Of a stretch of 64,000 nt of DNA, positions 42,668-53,544 are shown in pieces. Below the pieces are notes generated by a model that saw nothing but the letters and a program-made list of their open reading frames with translations, searched no databases and had not been told where the DNA came from. How positions within the stretch are numbered: the stretch's first letter is position 1; every line of letters begins with the position of its first letter. The DNA is taken from the NCBI GenBank assembly GCA_007026445.1, contig VDMD01000028.1, positions 62,001 through 126,000 of the forward strand. Reading direction: 5' to 3'. The DNA comes from Schizophyllum amplum (taxonomy: Eukaryota; Basidiomycota; Agaricomycetes; Agaricales; Schizophyllaceae). The position numbers and the translations under genes were made by a program.

Positions 42668-44012
42668 TCAGCTTAGATCCATTCTCGTCGACTCTTGGAT
42701 ATTCTGTGGCGTGTGTCCGCCATGCGATGAACTTGGTGTGATGGCTTTGGATGCCGCCGGCTCAGACGCCGATGGCCTGGTGTACATGGCGACCTCAGGC
42801 CAGGGTCGGTAGATGGGCTCTCGTGGAGTGGCCAGCTTCGGTGCAGGGATCTACGTAGTGTATCAGAGACGTTCGTGGAGGAGACTTGGAGCCAAACAAA
42901 ACGCACGCGGGATACCAGATGGACGTGGGGGGCGAACTCCTCGTCCTGACATCGGTAAAACTCCAGAAGTATGTCTATAGCGTCTGCAGAAGACGTTAGA
43001 CAATGCTAGCTTTCAAAGAAGACTGAAAATCGGCGCGACCTGTTACGTCCTGGACCTCTGCCGGTGTGAGTGCGTAGTGCTCGATTACATAGCGCGACGC
43101 GTCAGGTGATCGTGCCTTGTGCGTAGGCGGTGTAGGCAGTGTCGATGAAGGCGCGGTGATTGCCAGGCGCGAATCCAAAGAAGACGCGCTGGGATCGTCG
43201 GCAGCCGCCTGGGCCAGGATGTAGCAGGCAGCCGCGATGATGCGGGGAGGAAACAGTATGCACAACGGCGTCCTGTATCTTCTAGACGTGAGTACAGACA
43301 CAGGGTCGGTACAGGGAAGACGTACGAGTCATGTGCAATACTCCAAGCATAATCCTGCAGGTCAGGATCGCTCTGGGCCTCGTCAAAAAGGTCGATGAGA
43401 TCGTTGTGAGGATTCTGAATGAGGAAGTCAAAGCAGAGTGCTTCCAATAGGTACTCTTCCGTGTGTAGTATGTCCAAGCCTATCTTCTCAACTTCCTGAG
43501 GACCGTTGTGAATGGCTCGTTGACGTCAAAGCCCTGAAAAGCAATGACCTTACTGTCCGAAGACACGTTTTCGTGTCTGTATTTGTAGCCTTTGCGTGGT
43601 AAACCTTGGCTACGTCGCGCAGTTTCCTGCCGCATTCCTCTGTCTTCGTCGACAGGAACACGCACGCGGCAGCAACGTCCTGCAAAGCATTCAATGATGT
43701 GCATTCATATAATCAGAACATGGCAAGCGATACCTGGCGGTGGAAGTCACCCATAGCGTGGCGCATGTAGAACCTATGGAACCATGTTGCAGCCGTGAGC
43801 ATTGCTGCAGTTGGCCTTGCGATCCATCAGACTGAGAAGTGCGCGAGGCGTGCGAAGGGCACTAACAATTGAAGTGAAGTCCCTAAGCGAAAGAGAAACT
43901 CCACTCCGCGCGCTCTGTCGTACATCTCTTTTTCAATGGGGAGCTCCGTCGGGGTGTTCCTCAGTGAGCTCAGTGAGAATAGCCACTGAATAGAGCCATC
44001 CATGGTTTGCAT
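42668..44012 (-). CDS. Transcription-type cyclin (cyclin K/T, Ctk2-like)
   Basis: Regulatory subunit for a CDK acting on RNA polymerase II. The start gives QWLFSLSSLRNTPTELPIEKE, the N-terminal helix of T/K/L cyclins. An intron joins GTSLQL to PTAAMLTAATW, then FHRFYMRHAMGDFHRQDVAA and FLSTKTEECGRKLRDVAKV, the hallmark first cyclin box. The second box includes EEYLLEALCFDFLIQNPH and RIIAAACYILAQA. The C-terminal tail is Pro/Ser-rich. Stop TGA 42668-42670; about 320 residues. Fungal homologues pair with Ctk1/Cdk9-type kinases. Which of these it serves is not clear from sequence. Confidence 0.88.
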
Positions 44013-46255
44013 CGTGGCGACGCCTAGCGGGAGTTGAACTTGAGAGATCTAGAAAGAGTGATAAGGGGCACGTCCAAATCTGGTATAAGCTTTTTCCCAG
44101 GGATTGCCATGCGATACTTTTATCTCCCGATTGTTGCTTCCGTTCAACAAACAATTCAGTAACGGAGCCTGATCCACGCGAGTTCCTCGCTCTCTCGAAT
44201 TTCCTGGGCCTCTGCTGCCGTTCGAAAAAGGCGTTTGCGCGCTGTATGGGGCCGTTGGGTGTGCTGGATGAAGGCCATTGTGCGCCCACGCCGTCCCAAA
44301 TTTGTTTTACCGAAGAAACCCACCCGGCCTGCCACGCCGCCCAAAAATCCGCGTGCAGGCACCCGGTGCGATGTCCTTCTAATCTTCCCTTTGCCTTGCT
44401 GCTCCCAGTCCATCCATCGATAGTCGATAGCTACCTGCTACTGCGTCCGGGTTATTCGTCGGTGGCACTTCGCCCAGACGACGAGACCGGATGGGATGGT
44501 CCCCCAACGCCATTCGCGCTAGACGCGGTCCACAAAAATCCAGACCCTTCCTGTGTTCAGCCAATGCTCTGTCGAAGCTTCCCTCGACGCGCCGGTGGAG
44601 ATGAGCAGGACTTGGGGGCACACGCGACGAGGATAAGCCGTACAAGGTGCGCCTGCCCCACCACGCACGACGACATGTGGTAGCAAGCATCCTCGCGCTA
44701 TACAACATCCCCCTTACGGTCACTTCGATCCCCCATCCGACTGCACACACGCTTCATTGTCGTCGCGAATAAAAGAATATAGAGTGCTGAAAATTATACA
44801 GATGTGCGATGGTGAGGATTAGGTTCACTATACAACATTGAGACGACGACCACCGCGCCAGGCGCCAGTCCCCGCAATACTTCAAACTGCTCGAGCATGC
44901 GCTGGATCATCCTCCCCCCTCATCGACGGCCTAGCGCCTGGCACTGCGGACAATAACTCTGGATCTGCCTCTCTATAACCGACATCAGCCGCGCGCTCGA
45001 TTACGGCGAATTCGACACTCATACCGTACTGTTCAGGAAATGCGCGGCTAGAAGGACGCACTTAGCGTCAGCCCCGTAGCCACATTGCAGCTGCGCTTGA
45101 CTCACTACGTCCAGCAAGTTGATCTGCAGTTAGGCCCACAGTCGCCTGGCGGATGCGTCGTGCTGAATCTGCAGTGGCGATTGTCGCATTTGATCTGTCG
45201 GCCGACAAATGAGGACGCTGAATTCCCCTCTGCAGACCTTGAGGAGGCGACTTACCTCTTCGTCTGGCTGTGGGGGGCGCGTCAGTAGGTACATAGCCCG
45301 TATAATATTGCGACGTACCAGAGCCGTCCGGTGGCCACAGTAAGTGTACTTATGTGTGACTCTACTCGTCGCCTCAGAATGCGAGCACAATAGGGAAGAG
45401 GGAGACGGCGCACTGGCGCAATCTGCACATCGTGGAGCGTGGGGAGCGTAGAAGATGGGGGAATAGATGGTAGTGAGAGGAGAGAGGCGGGAGGCGGTTC
45501 TTGTTCGCCACTGTTCTCAACCTTAGACGCTTATAAGCTTCAGAGAGCATGTCCTGTAGAATTCCAACGGTGACAAATCGATAGAGCCGGTTTGCGGACG
45601 AGTTCCAGACAGCTGATCGCGATCGACGCATCGGTCGAATCCGTATGCCAGCCTGCGCTAGCCAGGCCACTCTCCCGAGGCAATTCTCAAGCGTGTTGGA
45701 AGGAGAGGAAACTGCAAGAGAGTACCGAGGCGGCGGTGTGACATCAGTGGTTCGCGCGTGCACCAACATCTGCACGCGTCCCAAGTAGGCAGCAATCGGC
45801 CTTGCGGGCCACCTATGACGAAAACAAGCACAATGATCCTGCAAAGATCCGTCGCCCACGCCTAAGGAAGATTATCGATGACTCGCGATACTGGAGGACC
45901 GACAGCGTGGCCGGAATACGGACCTGAGATTGGCTCTACCAGAAGGATCGAAAGCATATCTTGAGAATCGCTGACTTTTGGAAAGACGCAATTGTGGGCG
46001 CACACCCCGATGTATTGACATGCGGAAGGAGTAATCCGTAGAGAGCTCCGAGGCAGGGACAGCGTCCGCGCACGTCAAAGGCGTCGGGATCTGCCGCGAT
46101 ATGCGACGTGTATCTAGAGGCTGCCAGCGAGGAGGAGGAAGCAGTGGCGGAGGTTGAAGCAAAAAATCAAAAAAAGCCGAGCGTCCCGCGCACAGGGAGC
46201 AGAGTACGGCCGTCCGTGGATCATTTCCGTCGCATATACGAGGTATACACGTGAA
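44013..46255. other. Gene-poor stretch of 2.2 kb
   Basis: The longest region without a supportable gene. Frames at 44246-44683 (plus) and 45374-45859 (minus) are open but show no motif, biased composition or partner exons. A short minus-strand frame near 44156-44413 is basic and sits upstream of the cyclin start, so it may be 5' UTR. No repeat boundary or transposon signature was noticed. Confidence 0.5.
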
Positions 46256-47726
46256 TTATCCTGCGAACATGCCCACAAGATACTGGCTAACGCCTTCGGG
46301 CGTCAGGCTTCCCACGTCGGAGAAGACGAGGGATATTAAGTCGGGCCTCGACGTCTGTTAATGATGTTTGCGGGATAAGGATTGGATGTCATACCTCGTG
46401 TAGTCGACGTCGGGGTTGCTCTGTGAAATTTGCTCCTGTGTTATGGGCTCGTAGGTTGGTTTGCTGGCCCGAGACGCCTTCGTTGCCTCCTCGCCCTCGG
46501 CATGCGTCGGCGGCGCGGACTGGGGAGCAGGAAGGAACGACAGCACGTGCGGTTTGGAAGTCGGCAGGTCGTACTGCGACAGTGGAAAAAGGCGGTGAAA
46601 TTTGTAGCTGGGAATTTGTTAACACCCCTGACTGATAGGAAGAGGAAGAGGGATGCATACCTCTCTGCGAGCGCGTAGAACGGCTTGTTGGCAGCCTTTG
46701 CGATGATGGCAATCTGGTTACTGCCCACCGCGTTCACGAGCCCTCCGGACTCGACTACTGCCTCTGAGCCCACGAGCACGAAGTCTACTTTCTCCATCAC
46801 GTAGCTGACAGCCGAATCGAGGACGATTGTAACGGGAATGCCATTTGCGCGAAGGACTTCGGCAGTCTTGATCCTGTCGATGCCTCGCGTCAGTTGGCCG
46901 TTCATTGGGCACCCGTCAACAAGCTGAGGCGTACCCAAGACCACGCGGCCGAGCTTCCGTGACGAATACTGACGCGCGGTGAGCGTTCATGCAGGCCTAC
47001 GCCTTGAGAAGAACTTACCCGATATCCGCTTCCGCTTGTGTGCCATAAGAAGTGTCTTCATAACGACTCGAGAGTACGAGTGCGTGAGAATCTCGGGCCT
47101 GTCTCAGCCTCCAGCAGGCAAACACGAGCGCGCGGGCGTGCTCACCACAGAGTCATCTTTGATGAATCCGAGCGCAAGATTTGCAATTTTGTCGCGATAA
47201 GTAAGAGCCTCCTCGGCGTACTGTCTGCTCTGACGTATAAGCTCGCGTTTGAGCTCCGGGATACTCTGAAGGATAGGCGGCCTGGGGTCAGTATATGGCC
47301 TTGTATCGCGCGGAGAAGCAGACGCCGTACGGAGGTGTTATGAGGAAACAGCGTGACGAATGCAATGAAGAGTTCACAGCCTGCATTCAAACTGATGGGG
47401 TTGACGTTCTTTTGCCTCAAAGCCTTCGCTCCCGCGTTCAGAGCGTTAACGAGCTCGAACATGGTTTCCGCTAACAAAAACACAAGGTCGGCCTTGCCAC
47501 GCACGCAGTGGAGCCATGCTACGCACCATCTGATCTCTCTATCAGTTCGCTCAAAGCGAGGATAGCGGCAAGGGGGGTAGATATCTCCAATGACCAACCG
47601 ATTTAGAATCAGGTGGTACGGGTAAGTGAGTGAACATGGACATACATGTTCATCACTAAGGATGCGCTGGAAGGCTTCGTTGACATCAAAGACCGCAGCG
47701 TCAGAGGAGCTAGATGCGACGGCCAT
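46256..47726 (-). CDS. GCN3: Translation initiation factor eIF2B subunit alpha
   Basis: Regulatory subunit of the guanine nucleotide exchange factor for eIF2, sensing phosphorylated eIF2 alpha in the general amino-acid control pathway. Visible blocks: PLAAILALSELIERSDG (after the first intron), FELVNALNAGAKAL, NAGCELFIAFVTLF, the ILTHSYSRVVMKTL helix, SVFVTEARP, GIPVTIVLDSAVSYVMEKVD, LVGSEAVVESGGLVN, AANKPFYALAESYKF and PLSQYDLPT. The last exon (spliced VDYTR to PDLIS) reads LVFSDVGSLTPEGVSQYLVG and ends at TAA 46256-46258. About 350 residues, normal for GCN3. The VLVGSEAVVE signature separates alpha from beta/delta. Confidence 0.93.
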
Positions 47727-49289
47727 TGCTTGCGGAAGAGCTGCCTCGAACAATGCTCGGCGGGATGATGAAAGAACAATGGAAGAGCTAAATCAGTGTG
47801 ACCCCGAGTCATTGTGACCGTATGACCTAGCCACGTGACTGGCGCGACTGTGACGATCGCGTGCGTTACGCGACGTGATATTTTCCTTCTGTTCGCTCGC
47901 ACTCTGGACTCTGACACCGAGGCGAGCTGTCGCGACTGGAAACGCCTTGAATGTGGAAAATTGCAGCCGCGGCAGCTCATGGCGATACCATTTCCATGAC
48001 GAGGCCAGCGACGTTCCATACCGTCGCGTGGAGCCACATGGGTGTTCGCATTTGCCTCGCATCATCTTCGTCGGCCGCTGCACCCCATGCAAAGCGCTCC
48101 AGGCCGACGGCGCGATCTCGATCCTCCTCACCCGGATGACCGGAATTGGGGAAGCTTGGCGCAGCGATCACGGTCCCGCGCAGAAGCGGCGCGTCATTTA
48201 TTTGCGACGGCCGGACGGGCGCCTATGCGGTTCCCGGTCAGGGAACTCGGTTGAACTGAGCAGGGTCTCGCGCCCTAGAAGTTCTCCTGCAGGAAGCGAG
48301 GGATATGGTTTTTTTGAATGCCGAGGGAGAGCGCGTTGCCCTCTGCGCTTTTCCCACCATGCTGTGGCTGAATTGTCCCCAGCGCGACGCGTCGTGCGCC
48401 GCAGTGGTCGGTCGTCGCGTCCGGGTCGCGCGTCGCGCCGCTACGTCACCGGCGGACGCGTCTGGAATTTCCTCATGTTTCAGGCCAAATATGCCATGTT
48501 GCCATTGATACCGGTGACCGGTCCCGGTGTCCCGCCTCCGAAAGCCCAAGGGCGAAGAAGCTTCGGAAAATATCCTGGAATTTGACAAATTGCATCCGCG
48601 ACCCCAGGCTGAGAATGTTTCCGCGGAAAGAAGAGCAGTGGCGCGGTGCGACTCGTTTTCAGCGTCTTCCTTGCCTGCTCGCTGCCTCGCACCCGCTCGG
48701 TCGCGCAGCATGAAACGTGTTCGTGCATACAACCGCAGTGTGGACGAACAGAACAATGCAAGCGGAAAGGATCGGTATCTCCTTCCCATTGGGCATAAAA
48801 GGACGCTTTTAGCAAGTGGAGATCACGCGACGTGCGCGCTGGGAAGTCGGGGCCTTGTGAAATTCGGAAAATTTCGTGTTGCTAAGTACACGTTTAACGG
48901 CGAACAGAAATGGGTGGATATATTCAATTCAGACCCTTTTCGACCAGGGTCCGACTCCCGCTCACCTTCAAAAGCGCGCCATCCCGACTGGCACGCTCCT
49001 GTCTCTCATCCCCTCCCTCCGCAAGCCGCCGTCGCCTCAGTCGCCGTCGTCGCTGCCGCCGCCGCTATCCGCTGGCCCTTGTCGGATAATTATTCTACTC
49101 TACGTGCTCCGGGTCTCTTATCTTCGCCTCGTCGCGCTCAGTCTCGCGTCGCTTATTACGGGTGAGTTGCCTACCGCGTCCCGCACGGCGCGTCGCATTC
49201 GGTCTTCTGACACCCCTCCAGTCGTCCGAATAGACCTTTCGTCACATAATCTTCCCCTCGTAATCCTATATCTCCCCACATAACGCGCC
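47727..49289. other. Intergenic, divergent promoters
   Basis: About 1.56 kb between the GCN3 start and the 49290 gene. Open frames (47875-48585, 48238-48789, 48527-49165) lack motifs. A pyrimidine-rich tract with GCCGTCGTCGCTGCCGCC occurs at about 49000-49070. No gene is supported. Confidence 0.45.
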
Positions 49290-49916
49290 ATGGCCAAGCC
49301 GCGCACCGAGGTCGTCTTCTCGAGCGATGTCCGCAACATGGACGAATGGGCCCACCGAACCCGCATCCCCCTCACCACGGCAGACGCGTTAGGCGCGACG
49401 TATGCGCGCGCCCACCGCTGGCTCAACACGCTCAAGTCCCAGCTCGTCCACAAACACAACTGGACAGACCAGTCCGCCTCCGACCCTCGTATGCTCTTCG
49501 TGCTCGAGGCGACCTCCATATGGCGCTCGTCGGCAGGCCTCCCCGCCGGACCGAAGCTACGACTGCAGCTCCCCATCCAGGCGTCCTCCTTCTTCTCCCC
49601 TGAGCGGCGCGTGCAGTGGCAGATGGTCTTCCACTCGGATACGTTCGAGTCGGTCCGCAAGATATGTCCCCCCATCAACGACATCCTCAACCTCATCCAG
49701 TGCCTGCTACCTGGCGTAGTCACGCTGGCCTTCGAGGAGCACCTCCCTCAGGGCGTTCACCGTACTATTCGCGGACTACCGCCAGCGCAGTGGGTCGCCG
49801 AGCACGAAGCCGCGCTGGCAGACATACTCGGCTCCCAGCGGTACAAGGCGCTGCGCAAGGCCTGCAGCGACACGACGGTCGCGTACAAGCTGGAGGTCTT
49901 GCCCTATAGGCGTTAA
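49290..49916 (+). CDS. Hypothetical protein of 208 residues
   Basis: Single exon starting MAKPRTEVVFSSDVRNMDEW and ending KLEVLPYRR. The composition is balanced and globular-looking, with several Trp residues (DEWAHRTRIPL, HRWLNTLKSQLVHKHNW, SIWRSSAGLP). The central block RVQWQMVFHSDTF and the helix INDILNLIQCLLPGVVTLAFEE suggest a folded domain. No signal peptide, membrane helix or known catalytic motif. I recognise no family; it may be lineage-specific. ATG 49290 follows a CT-rich leader typical of expressed basidiomycete genes. Confidence 0.65.
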   Translation: MAKPRTEVVFSSDVRNMDEWAHRTRIPLTTADALGATYARAHRWLNTLKSQLVHKHNWTDQSASDPRMLFVLEATSIWRSSAGLPAGPKLRLQLPIQASSFFSPERRVQWQMVFHSDTFESVRKICPPINDILNLIQCLLPGVVTLAFEEHLPQGVHRTIRGLPPAQWVAEHEAALADILGSQRYKALRKACSDTTVAYKLEVLPYRR

Positions 49917-50990
49917 AACATAATGTGCGTCGCCGTCGTCTTCCATGCCACTGTGTTCTGATCTCGCGCCACAGTCGCACGGCCGGCTCACCGTTGTCTT
50001 CTCCCGACCTCTTCGACTTCTACCTTACGATTACCATTTATTTCGCTCGTCCATTTGTATCGCTGTCCATATCGCTTTCGTCCCCCCTCGCACCCTTACT
50101 CCTATAGATCGTCATAGTTCTTCCCTCCCCCGACGTTGTCCTTCGCATTGCACACCACGCCACATAACTTAACCTTCATATTCTTCACTTATCTTGCTTG
50201 CATCCGTGCCTACTGCGCGCATCCTCCGACCTTCTGTACGACTTGCACTGTCCCCCGCCTTCTTGCTACCACCTCGATACGATAGTAGTTGCACTCCCCG
50301 TTTAATACTTAATGCTACGACCCTACGCGTACGTACTTACTGGTACCCTGGTACTTACTGGTACCTACCCTCTACGTTCATCCCGAGTTACGACGGCAGT
50401 TTTGCCGAATGGCATTGGCTGGTTCCGACCCCAGAGAGATACGAGAGAGAGCTGCATGTAGTCGCAGCGTCCATCTTCACATGCTGATTGGGGCTTACGG
50501 AAGGAGCAAGGGGCGCAAGATGGAAGTGGCACCCAGGAACTGCGCGAAGCCGAACTTGCGAACTCGTGTATAGCAACCACATGGCGCGCCGGACCGAGTG
50601 ACCGATGAATAACCAGTTTTCTCCAGGCCTTGCTAAGTCAGTACTTACCGTCGATTGTATGTCTTCACTCTTTATTTCATTTGTTCATATTCGAACCTAG
50701 TTCAGGTGCTTGATCAGGCTACTTAGATGGGCGGGGCGGTCTAGGTCAAGTACGTCCCATGCTAGTGAACCGCTTGAACGTTAACGTCCACGACGGCAGA
50801 TGCCGGCATGGGTCCCGATGATGTCACGTGGCAGTATTCATTGTAACTTTTGCTTGCTTTCGGATCCTGCATCGACTGCGTCCAATAGCAATTTGCGTCC
50901 ACTGGTCGTAGACATTGCCTTCCCTCGATACCTCTCGAGATCTCTAGGTCTCCCGTCGGCAGTCAGTCGTAAAGGCAGAAACAAGGGAAA
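49917..50990. other. Intergenic, AT- and pyrimidine-rich
   Basis: About 1.07 kb. Strong CT richness from 49980 to 50270 suits a 3' UTR. It includes the 15-bp duplication at 50333-50365. No gene is supported. Confidence 0.5.
50333..50365. repeat. Tandem 15-bp duplication with palindromic ends
   Basis: GTACTTACTGGTACC occurs at 50333-50347 and again at 50351-50365, with CTG between. Each unit is bounded by GTAC. Confidence 0.65.
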
Positions 50991-52868
50991 ATGAGCGGCG
51001 ACGTAAAGTGCCAGAGCGCGGACTGCCCGAACGGACACCCGCCCTCGCGCCTCGAGTGCCCGACGTGCCACAAGTATCTGAATTATTAGCCCCCCTTTGC
51101 CTGCGCTCACCGTACCTCCAGGCTCGGCATCAGCGGGTCTTTCTTCTGCGGCCAGGAATGCTTCAAGTCGGGATGTGAGTGTCTGTTCATTCGATGCGCG
51201 CGATGCTGACAGACCCAGGGGTGCGTGCATACGTTACACCCAGCCATTCATCTTACCTTGCTCGCAAGAAATCGCACAAGATAGTGCACGATCTCGCCAA
51301 GCTCAAGCTGCCATCCGTAAACGAAGCGTCCGATGGTACTCGTTCCCCCTTCCCCGATCTGCGTTCCCTGCTAAAGTACTACCGCAGACAAGGCCTACAA
51401 CCCGTTCCCGAACTACAACTTTACCGGCACCCTCCGCCCCATGTATCCGCTGTCTCCGCGGCGCGCTATTCCTGACCACATCCCGCGCCCAGACTACGCC
51501 AAAGATGGTACACGCACCTTCATATACAAGACACGCGCGATCTTGTAAGTTGACAACACTCCCCATCTAGGTGTACCGACGTCTGAGATTAGGCGGTCAG
51601 GCGGCGCGCCCCGCATCCTCAACGCCGAGGAGCAGGAGAAAATGCGCACAGTCTCTCGAGTGTGTGGCATCTAATCTGCATCGTACCTCGCGCTCACGCC
51701 ATCCCCAGCTCGGCCGCGAGATTCTTGATATCGCCGCCGCTGCCGTCAGGCCCGGGATCACCACGGACGAAATTGACGAGATCGTGCATAACGCGACGAT
51801 CGAGCGCAACGCCTACCCCTCCCCCCTGAACTACCGCAACTTTCCTAAATCCGTTTGCACGTACGTCACGCAACCCCTCAGGCATGCCCACGCTCAAGCG
51901 CTTATATCGTAGATCGGTCAATGAGATCATCTGCCACGGCATTCCGGACAAGCGCAAGCTGCGCGATGGCGATATAATAACATCGGTGAGGTCCTGCTCG
52001 TCTCCCTGCGTACCATGGTTTTCATCACCGCCCCGTCCTCCTCGTAGATGTGTCCCTGTACTACGACGGTACGTCGCTCATTCGCCGCGTTCACACGGTG
52101 CTTATACGGTGAGAAGGTATGCATGGAGACCTGAACGCCACCTACCCGGTCGGAGAGATCGACGAGGAATCCGAGAAGCTCATTCGAACAACGCGTGCTG
52201 CGCTTGACGAAGCTATCAAGCTTTGCAAACCGGGTGTCCTCTTCCGCGACGTTGGCAAGGTTATGTACGTGCACTAGTCGAGGTGCTCGGGGATGGGTTT
52301 AATTCTATTTCAGCGAGCCCGTTGCCCGCCAGAATGGCTGCTCCGTCGTACGCACATACACAGGGCACGGCATCAACGACCTGTTCCACACCGCGCCGAA
52401 TATTCCGCATTATGCAAAGAACAAGGCGGTCGGTACGATGAGGCCAGGAATGGTGCGCGCATATTCTACAAGTCTTTTCTCGTCTAATCGCGTCTCAAAA
52501 TCAGGTCTTTACCATTGAGCCTGTAAGTTCTCCTGGCTTTTGTAGCTCGCGACGTAGCTGACCTTCTCCACAGATGATCAACCTCGGCGGGAACTGGGCA
52601 GAAGTCCACTGGCCAGACAATTGGACCGCGTCGACCGTGGACGGGAAGCGGAGCGCGCAGTTCGAGGACGCCTTGCTGTGAGTTTGTTTGTTCTCCATGT
52701 TTGGCTCCGTTATCATTTGGGACTTTGTTTGGCTTCTTTGTTTGGCACCTCTCCTTCCGTCCAATTCGCTGATTCATCTGCCTTTTCCTTAGGATCACCG
52801 AGACTGGTTGTGAGGTCCTAACGGCACCACTGCCTACCAGTCCTGTGCCCCTACCCAATAAGCCCTAG
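50991..52868 (+). CDS. MAP1: Methionine aminopeptidase type 1 (MAP1)
   Basis: Removes initiator methionine from nascent proteins on the ribosome. The N-terminal zinc finger is [20 protein letters not shown] plus [11 protein letters not shown], and its closing Trp-x-x-His segment ([10 protein letters not shown]) needs a 2-nt exon at 51219-51220. A linker follows (FNFTG-like: [18 protein letters not shown]). The pita-bread catalytic domain shows [71 protein letters not shown] and EVHWPDNWT, with the metal-binding Asp, His and Glu. About ten short introns. Stop TAG 52866-52868. The length, near 380 residues, is normal. Confidence 0.94.
51219..51220 (+). other. Predicted 2-nt micro-exon of MAP1
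   Basis: The preceding exon ends SerGly plus one base (T at 51174; donor gtgagt). GG here completes TGG (Trp) before a gtgcgt donor, and the next exon begins at 51269 with AAATCGCACAAG. No phase-0 donor exists upstream, so direct joining would break the frame. Confidence 0.5.
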
Positions 52869-53544
52869 CGCTGCGGGAAGTCAAGGCGAGGCCTGACAAA
52901 GTAAGTATTCCCGGCGCACCGGGATGTAACACTGTACACTCTGTACATTCTGTACACTATCTGCACAATGTATCCGCTGTGCGCTGGAGGATCGACAGCC
53001 ACCACTTCATTCGATAGCCGCCTGTAACCGGTGTCCACTTGCCAGGCTTGGTGCTCCACGACTCGGTATCCGCGCCTGAATGCGATCTCCGCGCTTGACG
53101 GCCTCGCGCAGCGCTCGATGATGTGTTCCACCAGAGCATCTTGCATCCGCGATCGACGTTCTCATGTTCGAGTCATGTCGTAACCGGCAAGTCACAACTC
53201 AACTTCTCTGTATGCAGGACTTGTATAAGGCTTACAATCTTCCGTTCATGGCGATGACAACAACGTGCGCTTTATGCTTGACCCTGTCTGGAGACGGTCC
53301 TTTTTCGCGGTACATCACCTCATTCACTTGCTCGCTGGTTGCCATCTGTTGTCTCGAGCGCTTGCACTCAGTTTCGATTCTCAGAATCCATGTTGATCTG
53401 GTTCGCATAGGACATACATACTGGGCATATGGTTACAATACGAGGTGCCATAAGCACCGTTGGCAAGGATCCGCATAAATAACATCATCGGCGAAAGCAA
53501 GTAATACAAGTTCAATCACTTTGAGGTCGATGTGAGGTCACCAT
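52869..53544. other. Intergenic, convergent 3' ends
   Basis: Between the MAP1 and kinase stops. Contains three copies of a 9-bp unit TGTACAyTC at 52933-52959. Other frames are not protein-like. Confidence 0.5.

Noticed and set aside
44025..44060. tRNA-like 3' end (AGTTCAACTCCCGC on the minus strand)
   Set aside because: The would-be T-arm stem does not pair, and no acceptor partner or anticodon arm is found upstream.
45374..45859. 161-residue minus-strand open frame
   Set aside because: No recognisable domain, unusual Arg/His/Cys mix typical of chance frames in GC-rich DNA, and no partner exons.
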